Below, one piece after another: positions 56,146 through 64,000 of a DNA stretch of 64,000 nt (its first letter is position 1; each line of letters begins with the position of its first letter). Made by a program: the position numbers and the translations under genes. The stretch comes from Methanobrevibacter sp. (GTDB lineage Archaea; Methanobacteriota; Methanobacteria; Methanobacteriales; Methanobacteriaceae). The DNA lies in NCBI RefSeq assembly GCF_030539665.1, contig NZ_JAUNXR010000004.1, forward strand, positions 101,088 through 165,087, in the 5' to 3' direction. Under the pieces are notes generated by a model that worked only from the letters and a program-made list of their open reading frames with translations, was not told where the DNA came from and ran no database searches.

Positions 56146-56248
56146 TCTTATAATTATCTTTAATATTTTTATATAACTTTATTAAACTATAATGTTTAAT
56201 TTAGTTAATTTTTAATTTAATTGATTGAGTAGAAATAAGGTGAGTAAT

Positions 56249-57337
56249 TTGATTGATCCATGGGCATCATTTAGTGTGGATTATGACAAGTTAGTTAATC
56301 AATTTGGAATTCAAGTGATTTCAGACATGATTGGCGATATTGAAAATCCCGGAAGACTAATGAAAAGAGGAGTAATTTTTGGACATAGAGACTTTGATAT
56401 AATTAACAAAAAGATTAATGGCAATGAAGAATTTGCAGTTGTTACTGGTATGATGCCAAGTGGGCAAATGCATATTGGTCATAAGATGGTCGTTGATCAA
56501 TTGAAATGGTATCAGGATAAGGGAGCGATGTTGTCTTTGCCGATTGCAGACATGGAAGCATATGCAGCAAGAGACATGAGTTTTGAAAAGGCGAGGGAAA
56601 TAACCATTAATGAATATTTGACAAATTACATTGCTTTGGGCTTGGACTTAGAAAAAGATAATGTAAACATATATTTGCAATCTCAAAACGAGGATTTGCA
56701 TCGTCTTGCCTTTAAGGCTTCCAGAAAAACCAATTTCAATGAACTCAAGGCTATTTATGGTTTTACCCCTTCTACAAACATTGCTCATGTTCAGGCTCCA
56801 CTTTTGCAGGTAGCCGACATTTTACTTCCTCAGATTGAAGAATTTGGAGGCCCTAAAAAGGTAGTGGTTCCTGTTGGAATAGACCAGGACCCTCACATTA
56901 GATTGACAAGAGACATTGCACATAAACTTTCCGAAGAGTTAGGATTTATAGCTCCGGCTTCTACATACCACCGTTTCCTTACAGGTTTAAGTGGTGACAA
57001 AATGTCCAGCAGCAAGCCTTCCACTGCAATTTATCTTAACGAGGATTCTGAAACTGCCGCCAAAAAGGTTAAGACTGCTAAAACAGGTGGAAGAGAAAGT
57101 TTAAAAGAGCAGCAAGAACTTGGTGGGGAAGTTGACAAATGTGTTGTTTATGAAATGTTGGTATATCATTTGATAGACGATGACGCAGAGCTTGAGAAAA
57201 TCAGACAGGAATGTTTGGATGGAACATTGCGTTGCGGTGACTGTAAAGCTCATGCAAGCGAATTGATGGCTAAAATGTTTGATGATTTGTCAGATAAACA
57301 GGAAGAGGCTCGTGAAATAGCAGAAACTTTGATTTAG
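56249..57337 (+). CDS. trpS: tryptophanyl-tRNA synthetase
   Basis: A 362-aa class I synthetase, archaeal/eukaryal type. Seen: IDPWASFSVDYDKL at the start, MMPSGQMHIGHK with the HIGH motif, VVVPVGIDQDPHIRLTRDIA, and SGDKMSSSKPSTAI with KMSKS-type motif. I use TTG at 56249 because TAAGGTGA is well placed upstream; a TTG at 56225 precedes that SD. It ends directly before the SpoIIM-family gene without a gap. Confidence 0.95.
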   Translation: MIDPWASFSVDYDKLVNQFGIQVISDMIGDIENPGRLMKRGVIFGHRDFDIINKKINGNEEFAVVTGMMPSGQMHIGHKMVVDQLKWYQDKGAMLSLPIADMEAYAARDMSFEKAREITINEYLTNYIALGLDLEKDNVNIYLQSQNEDLHRLAFKASRKTNFNELKAIYGFTPSTNIAHVQAPLLQVADILLPQIEEFGGPKKVVVPVGIDQDPHIRLTRDIAHKLSEELGFIAPASTYHRFLTGLSGDKMSSSKPSTAIYLNEDSETAAKKVKTAKTGGRESLKEQQELGGEVDKCVVYEMLVYHLIDDDAELEKIRQECLDGTLRCGDCKAHASELMAKMFDDLSDKQEEAREIAETLI

Positions 57338-57988
57338 ATGAACATCAAACATGACGTAAGGGAGGCGTTTGCAGACAATAGATATATAATTCTGATATCT
57401 GCACTCATATTTCTAATAACCTTATTTGCAGGTTATTTCTTCCATTCCCTTCTTTCCAGCTATTTAAGTCCTGCTGTACAACAGCTTAGCGAAGGTGTTA
57501 AGAACGGCTCAATTCAGATAACGTTCCAGACCATTTTTCTAAACAATCTTTTAATAATATTAAGGTTGTTTGTCTTTGGGATAATATTCTGTTTTTCCTG
57601 TGTTGTTCTTGCCTACAATGGTTTGTTTTTGGGATATTTCATAGCAAATGCAGGGAATCTAGTTCCTACAATTCTGTTGATAGTCCCTCATGGAATATTT
57701 GAACTTCCTTCAATCGTTATAGCTAATGCTTCAGGTTTGATATTGCTGAAATATCTAATCAGGGTTTTCACTTTGAAAAATTGCCAATCCGAAAAGGAGG
57801 AGTTTGTAGTCAACGATTCAATAATAAATAAGCTTTGCAATAGTTTGATTAATAATAGCAAATACTTAAAACATTCTTTGATATTGCTTGCAATTTCAAT
57901 AGTCCTTATGGCAATTGCAGGTGTTATCGAGGTTTATGTTACAAGAAATTTAGCTTTCTTTTTGATAAATTTCTTTGGTTTAAAGTAA
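57338..57988 (+). CDS. SpoIIM / stage II sporulation protein M family membrane protein
   Basis: A 216-aa protein with about five membrane helices. Seen: DVREAFADNRYIILISALIF at the N-terminus, FVFGIIFCFSCVVLAYNGLFLGY in the middle, and the family hallmark VPHGIFELPSIVIANASGL. Family members are found in many bacteria and archaea without sporulation and have no settled role, possibly membrane remodelling. ATG follows the trpS stop at once, so it is co-translated. Confidence 0.88.
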   Translation: MNIKHDVREAFADNRYIILISALIFLITLFAGYFFHSLLSSYLSPAVQQLSEGVKNGSIQITFQTIFLNNLLIILRLFVFGIIFCFSCVVLAYNGLFLGYFIANAGNLVPTILLIVPHGIFELPSIVIANASGLILLKYLIRVFTLKNCQSEKEEFVVNDSIINKLCNSLINNSKYLKHSLILLAISIVLMAIAGVIEVYVTRNLAFFLINFFGLK

Positions 57989-58033
57989 ATTTTTTATATT
58001 TTTAATTTAATAAAGTAAATTTAAGTGATTTTT

Positions 58034-59236
58034 ATGATAAGATGTGTTGTATGTGGTGAAGAGTACGACGATGATGAAGTAATTTATACTTGTAAGAAAT
58101 GTGGTTCTGTTCTTGAACTTGCAAGTTTGGATGTTGATATAGATAAAAGCATATTTGAATGTAGAAAAGATACATTGTGGAAATATAAAGAGTTAATTCC
58201 TGTTAACAGCGATCATATCGTAACTCTTGGTGAAGGTGGAACCCCATTCTGTAAATGTGATAAGATCGGTGAGGAACTTGGCGTAGACTTGTATGTTAAG
58301 GTGGAAGGTTCCAACCCAACCGGAAGTTTTAAAGATCGTGGTATGACCGTAGGGGTTACAAAAGCTGTTGAATTAGGTGTGGACACAGTAGGTTGTGCTT
58401 CAACCGGAAATACTTCAGCATCACTTTCAGCTTATGCAGCACGTGCAGGTCTTCGTTGTATTGTATTTTTACCGTCAGGTAAGGTTGCTTTAGGAAAATT
58501 AGCACAAGCTATGTTCCATGGAGCGGAAGTTATTTCAATCGATGGTAATTTTGATGAAGCGTTGGAAGCAATGACTGCTTTAGCATTAGACAAATATCTT
58601 TATCTGTTAAATTCAATCAATCCATACAGATTGGAAGGTCAAAAAACAATAGGTTATGAAATCCTTCAGGATCTTGGATGGGAATCTCCAGATAGGATTA
58701 TTTTGCCTGTAGGTAATGCAGGAAACATTTCAGCTATCTGGAAAGGTGTTTCAGAATTCTATGACTTGGGCTTTGTAGATTCTAAACCTATGATGACTGG
58801 TATTCAGGCTGAAGGGGCATGTCCAATTACCAATGCGTTTAGAAAAGGAACTAAGGATGTTGTTCCGGTGGATGATCCTGAAACTATTGCAACTGCAATT
58901 CGTATAGGTGCTCCTGTAAGTTATATTAAGGCTATGAATGCGATTTACGATTCAAATGGTTATTCTGAAACCGTAACCGATGAGGAAATCCTTGATGCAC
59001 AAAAATATTTGGCTAGAAAGGAAGGTATTGGTGTTGAACCGGCTTCTGCAGCTTCAATTGCAGGTTTAAGAAAACTTAGAGAGGAAGGAGTAATTGACAA
59101 AGGAGAAAGGGTTGCTTGTGTAGTAACAGGTCATTTGTTGAAGGATCCGAACACTGCAATCGATGCTTGTACCAAACCTGTTGAGGTAAGTGCTGACATT
59201 GATGCATTGAAAAATCTTTTAACAAATAAAGAATAG
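58034..59236 (+). CDS. thrC: threonine synthase
   Basis: A 400-aa PLP enzyme converting O-phosphohomoserine to threonine. Seen: an N-terminal zinc ribbon (CVVCGEEYDD, CKKCGSV), LGEGGTPFCKC, GSNPTGSFKDRGMTVGV with the PLP lysine, STGNTSASLSAYAARAG, and LPVGNAGNISAIWKG. Ribbon-bearing forms are usual in archaea. I use ATG at 58034 (MIRC); an in-frame GTG at 58025 adds three residues. It ends in a strong hairpin terminator. Confidence 0.95.
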   Translation: MIRCVVCGEEYDDDEVIYTCKKCGSVLELASLDVDIDKSIFECRKDTLWKYKELIPVNSDHIVTLGEGGTPFCKCDKIGEELGVDLYVKVEGSNPTGSFKDRGMTVGVTKAVELGVDTVGCASTGNTSASLSAYAARAGLRCIVFLPSGKVALGKLAQAMFHGAEVISIDGNFDEALEAMTALALDKYLYLLNSINPYRLEGQKTIGYEILQDLGWESPDRIILPVGNAGNISAIWKGVSEFYDLGFVDSKPMMTGIQAEGACPITNAFRKGTKDVVPVDDPETIATAIRIGAPVSYIKAMNAIYDSNGYSETVTDEEILDAQKYLARKEGIGVEPASAASIAGLRKLREEGVIDKGERVACVVTGHLLKDPNTAIDACTKPVEVSADIDALKNLLTNKE

Positions 59237-59253
59237 GCCCCTATTCTTTTTTT
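59231..59253 (+). terminator. strong hairpin plus T-tract spanning the thrC stop
   Basis: Perfect seven-base arms GAATAGG (59231-59237) and CCTATTC (59240-59246) with a two-base loop, then T at 59247-59253. The first arm includes the TAG stop. It resembles a bacterial intrinsic terminator. Confidence 0.85.
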
Positions 59254-59394
59254 CTTTATTATATTTTCTTTATTTTTTAAAAACCATCATTTATTTTTTT
59301 TAGAATTGTTATATTTTTTAAATTCTTCAATTGTATTCAATTATAATTCTTATTCATTTGATTTTTTGAAATTAAGGAAAAATTAACCAATATA

Positions 59395-59405
59395 TTTATA
59401 TATAA
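59395..59405 (+). promoter_or_regulatory. TATA box for histone gene
   Basis: TTTATATATAA at 59395-59405, about 50 nt before the ATG at 59456; AGAGGTG serves as SD. Confidence 0.6.
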
Positions 59406-59455
59406 TAAAATAAACATTATTAATTACAAAAATTAATTATAAAGAGGTGTCAATT

Positions 59456-59656
59456 ATGGAATTACCAATCGCTCCAGTAGGAAGAATATTAAAAAATGCC
59501 GGTGCAGTAAGAGTAAGTGATGACGCAAAAATTGCATTAACCGAAGCAATAGAAGACTACGGAAATGAAGTATCTAAAAAAGCAGTAGGTTTTGCACGTC
59601 ATGCTGGTCGTAAAACCGTAAAAGCTGAAGATGTAAGATTAGCAACTAAAGCTTAA
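59456..59656 (+). CDS. hmf: archaeal histone
   Basis: A 66-aa histone-fold protein that wraps DNA as dimers and longer stacks. Seen: [23 protein letters not shown], the middle helix [34 protein letters not shown] spread over residues 25-58, and the end RLATKA. I use ATG at 59456, with AGAGGTG upstream; GTG at 59447 overlaps the SD. Single gene with its own promoter. Confidence 0.96.
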   Translation: MELPIAPVGRILKNAGAVRVSDDAKIALTEAIEDYGNEVSKKAVGFARHAGRKTVKAEDVRLATKA

Positions 59657-60076
59657 GCATTTTTTCTTGTGATTTAATATATTAGTAAAACATTTTAGTT
59701 TTACTTTTTTAAATCATTTTATCAACCGTTTTATTTTTGTAGAATTTTTAAGACTTATTTTTTTAAAAAAAGAATTTTTTAAGAGTAACATTTATAAAGT
59801 ATTAATGTTATACTTATAACTGTCTAGTTCTCTAGAATTATTTCATTAATTACTAAATTTTTATTTTTAGCTTTGCTGAAAAATATATAAAAATTCAGAA
59901 GTATTTGTATTGAAAGTTTAATCTCTCTTATTTTTTTAAAATGAGATTATATTTAGTGATATATGATTATATTCAAGAATTAGTATATTATTCAAAAATT
60001 GAATAATTATTCTGTAATTTAATAGTTAAAATAACTAGAAAATTACAAAATATTATGATTCAAAATGGATTATAAT
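59657..60076. other. long intergenic region and leader before the L7Ae operon
   Basis: No gene seen. T-tracts at about 59701-59710 and 59757-59766 may end histone transcription. A TATA candidate AATATATAAA lies at about 59881-59890, giving a leader of about 210 nt to the L7Ae start. A perfect hairpin sits at 59987-60007 (listed separately). Confidence 0.45.
59987..60007. repeat. perfect inverted repeat in the L7Ae leader
   Basis: ATTATTCAA (59987-59995) and TTGAATAAT (59999-60007) with an AAA spacer. It could be an operator or an RNA hairpin; there is no T-tract after it. Confidence 0.5.
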
Positions 60077-60082
60077 ATCTGC

Positions 60083-60104
60083 CGATGGATGGCAATGCCA
60101 GATG
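60083..60104 (+). promoter_or_regulatory. candidate kink-turn in the L7Ae leader
   Basis: A stem TGGC (60090-60093) and GCCA (60097-60100) closed by AAT is flanked on both sides by GA (60088-60089 and 60101-60102), and the 5' side has a three-base bulge ATG (60085-60087). This is the kink-turn layout: NC stem, tandem G.A pairs, three-base bulge. The outer C stem is weak (CG against TG). L7Ae binds kink-turns, and this element sits 4 bases from the SD of the L7Ae gene, so translational self-repression is a reasonable inference. Confidence 0.5.
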
Positions 60105-60122
60105 AAAAAGGAGGTATATATT

Positions 60123-60491
60123 ATGGCAGCAATTTATGTAAAATTTGAGACACCTGAAGAATTAGTTAACGAAGTCGAAGAAGCTTTAGAAACTGCAGCA
60201 AACACTGGAAAAGTAGCAAAAGGAACTAACGAAGTAACCAAACTCATCGAAAGAGGAGATGCAGAACTCGTTGTTATCGCAGAAGACGTACAACCTGAAG
60301 AAATCGTTGCACACATTCCTATTCTCGCTGATGAAAAAGAAATTCCTTACGTATACTTACCTACCAAAGAACAAGTTGGTGGAGCTGCAGGTTTAACTGT
60401 TGGTACTGCTTCTGCATGTATTGTAGATGCTGGGGACGCTAAAGGCGCAGTTGAAGAAATTGTAGAAAAAGTCGCTGAACTTAAAGATTAG
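60123..60491 (+). CDS. rpl7ae: ribosomal protein L7Ae
   Basis: A 122-aa protein of the large subunit that binds kink-turns; in archaea it also joins box C/D and H/ACA RNPs and RNase P. Seen: [60 protein letters not shown] at 60123 follows AAGGAGGT with good spacing; a frame from ATG 60102 would start inside the kink-turn and is rejected. First gene of a translation operon. Confidence 0.96.
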   Translation: MAAIYVKFETPEELVNEVEEALETAANTGKVAKGTNEVTKLIERGDAELVVIAEDVQPEEIVAHIPILADEKEIPYVYLPTKEQVGGAAGLTVGTASACIVDAGDAKGAVEEIVEKVAELKD

Positions 60492-60515
60492 ATGTCTTAA
60501 GACATTTGTCTAATC
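60492..60515 (+). repeat. alternating palindromes between L7Ae and S28e genes
   Basis: ATGTCTTAAGACAT (60492-60505) is a perfect 14-bp palindrome directly after the L7Ae stop. The AGACA arm can pair instead with the TGTCT at 60507-60511, so two hairpins compete for it. It may be an RNA processing or translational coupling element. Confidence 0.5.
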
Positions 60516-60530
60516 AAATGGGTGATTTAA

Positions 60531-60737
60531 ATGGAAGAAGGTACTCCAGCAGAAGTCATTGAAGTTTTAAAAAGAACTGGTATGACTGGAGAGGTAATGC
60601 AAATCAAATGCAGAATCCTCGATGGAAGAGATAAGGGAAGAATTTTAACAAGAAACATTATGGGTCCTGTAAGAGAAGGCGACATTTTAATGTTACTTGA
60701 TACAATCAGAGAAGCTAAGGAAATTAAAACTCCTTAA
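60531..60737 (+). CDS. rps28e: ribosomal protein S28e
   Basis: A 68-aa small-subunit protein with an OB fold. Seen: [58 protein letters not shown] at 60531 follows GGGTGATTT. Second gene of the L7Ae operon, the conserved order in Euryarchaeota. Confidence 0.96.
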   Translation: MEEGTPAEVIEVLKRTGMTGEVMQIKCRILDGRDKGRILTRNIMGPVREGDILMLLDTIREAKEIKTP

Positions 60738-60760
60738 TCCTTATAAGAAGGTGTAAGAAC

Positions 60761-60922
60761 ATGAGAACTTGTTCATTCTGTAATAAAGAAATCGAAGACG
60801 GAACTGGAAAAATGTATGTAAAAAGAGATGGTTCTATTTATTTCTTTTGCAGCAGTAAATGTGAAAAAAACATGATCAAACTCGGAAGAGTTCCAAGAAA
60901 AGTTAAATGGGTTAAAGAATGA
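60761..60922 (+). CDS. rpl24e: ribosomal protein L24e
   Basis: A 53-aa large-subunit zinc protein. Seen: [20 protein letters not shown], then [11 protein letters not shown], with the four zinc cysteines at 4, 7, 30 and 34, and a basic end [13 protein letters not shown] at 60761 has AAGGTG upstream. Its TGA overlaps the ndk ATG by ATGA. Confidence 0.95.
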   Translation: MRTCSFCNKEIEDGTGKMYVKRDGSIYFFCSSKCEKNMIKLGRVPRKVKWVKE

Positions 60923-61371
60923 TTCAAAAAAGTTTTGTAATGATGAAACCAGACGCAGTTTCAAGACGTCTTATGGGTAAAATATTATCTCGTTTTGAAG
61001 AAAAAGGTCTTCAAATCATTGCTGTTAAATTAATGCAAATTGATGAAGAGTTAGCAAAAACTCATTATGGAGAACACGCTGATAAACCATTCTTTGAAGA
61101 TTTAGTTACTTATATTACTTCATCTCCATCATTAGCTATGGTAATCAAAGGTGAAGATGCTATTTCAACAATCAGAAAAATGGTTGGTGCAACTAATCCT
61201 TTAGAAGCAGATCTCGGTACTATTAGAGGAGATTTCGCTATGGATACTGGAAGAAATATTATTCATGCTTCTGATTCTCCAGACTCTGCTGAAAGAGAAA
61301 TTAATCTTTTCTTTAACGAAGATGAAATTTGCGATTACTCAATAGTTGATAATATTTGGATTTACGAATAA
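60919..61371 (+). CDS. ndk: nucleoside diphosphate kinase
   Basis: A 150-aa enzyme passing phosphate from ATP to other NDPs. Seen: [53 protein letters not shown] with the active His. ATG at 60919 overlaps the L24e stop, implying translational coupling. Its place in a ribosomal operon is conserved in Euryarchaeota. Confidence 0.96.
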   Translation: MIQKSFVMMKPDAVSRRLMGKILSRFEEKGLQIIAVKLMQIDEELAKTHYGEHADKPFFEDLVTYITSSPSLAMVIKGEDAISTIRKMVGATNPLEADLGTIRGDFAMDTGRNIIHASDSPDSAEREINLFFNEDEICDYSIVDNIWIYE

Positions 61372-61406
61372 ATTATTTAATTTAAAATTTTATTATTAAG
61401 GATAAC

Positions 61407-63197
61407 ATGAAAATCAGGTCACCAATCGTATCAGTATTAGGTCATGTAGACCATGGTAAAACTACATTGTTAGATTATATTAGAGGTAGTACTATTGCTG
61501 CAAAGGAAGCGGGAGGTATTACTCAGCATATTGGGGCTACAGAGATTCCTAATGATACTATTGAAGATATCTGTGGTAATTTCATATCAAAATTAGCTAT
61601 TAAAGATTTGATTCCTGGATTATTCTTTATTGATACTCCAGGACATGCCGCTTTTACCAGTTTAAGAAAACGTGGTGGGGCATTAGCTGATTTGGCAGTT
61701 TTAATTGTAGATATTAACGATGGTTTCAAACCACAAACATTTGAAGCTTTGAATATTCTTAAATTATATAAAACTCCTTTTATTGTTGTTGCAAATAAAA
61801 TTGACATGCTCTTTGGATGGGAAACTCATGAAGGAGCATCATTTAAAGAAACATTTGCACAACAAGCTCCAAGCGTCCAGCAAGATTTAGATACAAAAGT
61901 CTATGAGATTGTAGGACTTCTTCATAAAGAAGGATTCCAGTCAGAACGTTTTGACAGGGTTAGCAATTTCGCTTCTCAAATTTCCATTATTCCAATCAGT
62001 GCAAGAACTGGTGAGGGAGTCATTGAAGTTCTAGCTATGCTTTTGGGACTTGCTCAGGAATATTTAACTCAACAACTTGAGATTCATGAGGATGCTCCTG
62101 CTAAAGGAACAGTTTTAGAAGTTAAGGAAGAAACAGGTCTTGGAATGACTGTTGATGCTATTATCTATGATGGTATTTTAAAAACCAACGATGAAATAGC
62201 TTTAATGCTTTCCAACGATGAAGTCTTAACTACTAAGACAAGATCTATTTTAAGGCCATTGCCTTTAGAGGAAATGAGAGATTCTAAAAGAAAATTCAAA
62301 AAAGTGGATGAGGTTGTAGCTGCAGCGGGTATTAAAATAGCAGCTCCTAACTTAGATAATGTTGTATCTGGTTCTCCTCTTAGAGTTTTAAGTGATGATT
62401 GTGATGTTGAAAGCGAAATTTTAAAAGAGATTGAAGACATCACCATTGACACTGAAGATGAGGGAATTTTAGTTAAAGCTGATACTTTAGGTTCTCTTGA
62501 AGCTATTGTAAAATTACTTAAAGAGATGGATATTCCAATAAGATCTGCAGATATTGGAGATGTTAATCGTAGAGATATTATTAATTCTTCAATTGCTCTT
62601 AGTGAAAATGAAGCTTATGGTGCTATCATTGCATTTAACGTAGGCGTCCATCCTAATTCTGTAGAGGATTTAAACAATTCCGATGTTAAATTATTCTCAG
62701 GAGACGTAATCTATCAAATTATTGAAGATTATGAAGAATGGATTAAACAAAAAGAAGAAGCTAAGAAAAAATCTTTCTACAATGCAATTATCAAGCCTGC
62801 AAAATTCATGTCACTTCCAAAATTAGTTTTCCGTCAAAGCAAACCTGCTATTTTAGGTATTGAAGTATTGAGTGGAACCGTTAAACAAGGTCAAAAGGTC
62901 ATTAACAAAAACGGTGAAACTGTAGGTACCATTGCCAGTATGGAGGATAAAGGAGAGACTTTGCCTGATATATCCAGAGGACAAAGGGTAGCTATGGCAA
63001 TCAAAGATGCCATTGTTGGAAAACACTTTGAAGAGGGAGATGAATTATATATTGATATTCCTGAAAAGCATTATAAGTTCATTGAAAGGGAATTCAAAGA
63101 CAAGTTAACTGAAGACGAATATGAAACATTATATGAATTTTTAGAAATTAAAAGGAAAACAGAGCCTGATTGGGGAAGCTTTGGTCTTTTCGAATAA
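61407..63197 (+). CDS. infB: translation initiation factor aIF5B
   Basis: A 596-aa GTPase that promotes subunit joining. Seen: G1 [15 protein letters not shown] (residues 11-25), the IGATEIP switch region, G3 [12 protein letters not shown]4 VVANKIDM, then domains II-IV with [20 protein letters not shown] and the C-terminal tail. No intein is present, and length is usual. ATG at 61407 follows AAGGATAAC. Confidence 0.96.
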   Translation: MKIRSPIVSVLGHVDHGKTTLLDYIRGSTIAAKEAGGITQHIGATEIPNDTIEDICGNFISKLAIKDLIPGLFFIDTPGHAAFTSLRKRGGALADLAVLIVDINDGFKPQTFEALNILKLYKTPFIVVANKIDMLFGWETHEGASFKETFAQQAPSVQQDLDTKVYEIVGLLHKEGFQSERFDRVSNFASQISIIPISARTGEGVIEVLAMLLGLAQEYLTQQLEIHEDAPAKGTVLEVKEETGLGMTVDAIIYDGILKTNDEIALMLSNDEVLTTKTRSILRPLPLEEMRDSKRKFKKVDEVVAAAGIKIAAPNLDNVVSGSPLRVLSDDCDVESEILKEIEDITIDTEDEGILVKADTLGSLEAIVKLLKEMDIPIRSADIGDVNRRDIINSSIALSENEAYGAIIAFNVGVHPNSVEDLNNSDVKLFSGDVIYQIIEDYEEWIKQKEEAKKKSFYNAIIKPAKFMSLPKLVFRQSKPAILGIEVLSGTVKQGQKVINKNGETVGTIASMEDKGETLPDISRGQRVAMAIKDAIVGKHFEEGDELYIDIPEKHYKFIEREFKDKLTEDEYETLYEFLEIKRKTEPDWGSFGLFE

Positions 63198-63233
63198 TAA
63201 AATTTTAGTGAAAAAATTAATGGAGGAAAAAGC

Positions 63234-63617
63234 ATGGTATACAAAGTTGTTGTATCTGATAAGGGCGAAAGTCATCAAATCGAAATCGAAGATGGTGTAG
63301 AAATTAACGGTTTAGTCATTGGCGATGAATTTGATGGTAAAGTAGTCGGATTAGATGGATACACTTTAAAAGTTACTGGCGGTAGTGACAAAAACGGGTT
63401 CACAATGAAAAAAGATGTACCAGGTACCAGAAGAATAAGAAGCTTATTAAGCAGTGGTGTCGGTTACAATCCTAAAAAAGCTGGTGTTAAAAGAAGAAAA
63501 ACAGTAAGAGGAAATACTATAGCTGATGATATTGTACAAGTTAATACTGTAGTTACTTCAGCTGGAAGCAAACCTATTGCTGAAATTCTCGGTTCTAATG
63601 ATGAAGAGGAAGAATAG
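63234..63617 (+). CDS. rps6e: ribosomal protein S6e
   Basis: A 127-aa small-subunit protein. Seen: VVSDKGESHQIEIED, IGDEFDGKVVGLDGYTLKVTGGSDKNGF, MKKDVPGTRRIRSLLSSGVGY and KKAGVKRRKTVRGNTI. ATG at 63234 has GGAGG upstream. The order aIF5B-S6e-aIF2gamma is conserved in Euryarchaeota. Confidence 0.96.
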   Translation: MVYKVVVSDKGESHQIEIEDGVEINGLVIGDEFDGKVVGLDGYTLKVTGGSDKNGFTMKKDVPGTRRIRSLLSSGVGYNPKKAGVKRRKTVRGNTIADDIVQVNTVVTSAGSKPIAEILGSNDEEEE

Positions 63618-63679
63618 ATTCCCTATTTTTTCTCATTTATTTTTAATGTTGAATTTAAATTTTTAAAAAGGTGGTATCT

Positions 63680-64000
63680 GTGAATGTACAGTCAGATGTA
63701 AACATAGGTTTAGTTGGTCATGTAGATCACGGTAAGACAACTCTTACTAAGGCGTTATCTGGAATATGGACTGATACTCACAGTGAAGAAACAAAAAGAG
63801 GTATTTCAATACGTTTAGGTTATGCGGATATTGAATTTAGAAAATGTCCTAACTGTGATGAACCTGAATGCTATACTACTTCTGAGACTTGTGAAAACTG
63901 TGGAACTGAAACCGAATTGGTTAAAAAAGTATCATTTGTAGACGCTCCAGGACACGAAACTCTTATGGCAACTATGTTATCTGGTGCTGCAATAATGGAT
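63680..64000 (+). CDS. eif2g: translation initiation factor aIF2 gamma, 3' end outside window
   Basis: The first 107 codons of aIF2 gamma, which with alpha and beta brings initiator tRNA to the ribosome. Seen: [20 protein letters not shown] (G1), [18 protein letters not shown], zinc knuckle cysteines CPNC and CENCG, and [17 protein letters not shown] (G3). Start GTG at 63680 with AAAGGTGG upstream. The gene runs off the window. Confidence 0.95.
   Translation, partial: MNVQSDVNIGLVGHVDHGKTTLTKALSGIWTDTHSEETKRGISIRLGYADIEFRKCPNCDEPECYTTSETCENCGTETELVKKVSFVDAPGHETLMATMLSGAAIMD

Noticed and set aside
56225-56248. Longer TrpS starting at TTG 56225
   Set aside because: The well-placed SD TAAGGTGA lies within that extension, favouring TTG at 56249.
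59657-60076. A small RNA gene between histone and L7Ae
   Set aside because: There is a possible promoter, but no structure or terminator that would define a separate RNA; it is better read as the L7Ae leader.
60102-60122. Start of L7Ae at ATG 60102
   Set aside because: It would put the perfect AAGGAGGT SD inside the coding region; MAAIYV at 60123 matches the family start.

Overview
The window is a piece of an AT-rich methanogen chromosome, most likely Methanobrevibacter or a close relative in the Methanobacteriales. The signs are an archaeal histone, an archaeal proteasome and exosome, RNase P proteins Rpp30 and Pop5, HMG-CoA reductase, thermosome, F420H2 oxidase, large Ig-repeat adhesin-like surface proteins, and pseudomurein-binding repeats with a pseudomurein-peptidase-like domain. 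I saw no rRNA, tRNA, CRISPR array or insertion sequence.

Layout. 1-7412: two paralogous adhesin-like proteins ending in the same C-terminal membrane anchor; the second has a one-base frameshift near 4807. 7591-10945: sulfur and oxygen handling (O-acetylhomoserine sulfhydrylase, NifS, NifU scaffold, superoxide reductase). 11112-17307: an archaeal RecJ-like protein, then four zinc-ribbon proteins, one frameshifted, one with a zincin motif, two with a single membrane anchor. 17370-22781: RNase P proteins, then psmA-SBDS-rrp4-rrp41-rrp42 (the archaeal RNA-processing and proteasome super-operon). 22778-26486 (minus): MobA, a membrane protein, CbiT, UbiX, HD phosphohydrolase. 26787-30376: a restriction-modification island with two tandem C5-cytosine methyltransferases, identical in their N-terminal halves, and a candidate endonuclease. 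30575-32247: amtB-glnK behind a palindrome resembling an NrpR operator. 32293-39509: small metabolic genes (AroD, SucD, HMG-CoA reductase) and unknowns. 39633-42628: FprA and thermosome. 42808-54714: three paralogous secreted proteins with Ig-like stalks and a glycosidase-like TIM-barrel domain; the third adds pseudomurein-binding repeats and a Cys-His-Asp transglutaminase/C71-like domain. 54853-59656: DtxR-type regulator, tRNA-splicing endonuclease, TrpS, SpoIIM-family membrane protein, threonine synthase, histone. 60123-64000: translation operon L7Ae-S28e-L24e-Ndk-aIF5B-S6e-aIF2gamma (cut by the window end).

The most interesting parts are the three glycosidase-like surface proteins, the third of which could attack both the glycan and peptide of pseudomurein; the twin methyltransferases with divergent recognition regions; a candidate L7Ae-binding kink-turn just upstream of the L7Ae gene; palindromes at the amtB and DtxR-family promoters; and a repeated design of perfect hairpins at or just past stop codons followed by T-tracts. 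Many genes appear to start at TTG behind good Shine-Dalgarno sequences. All functional statements come from reading the translated sequence and family knowledge; no database search was run.
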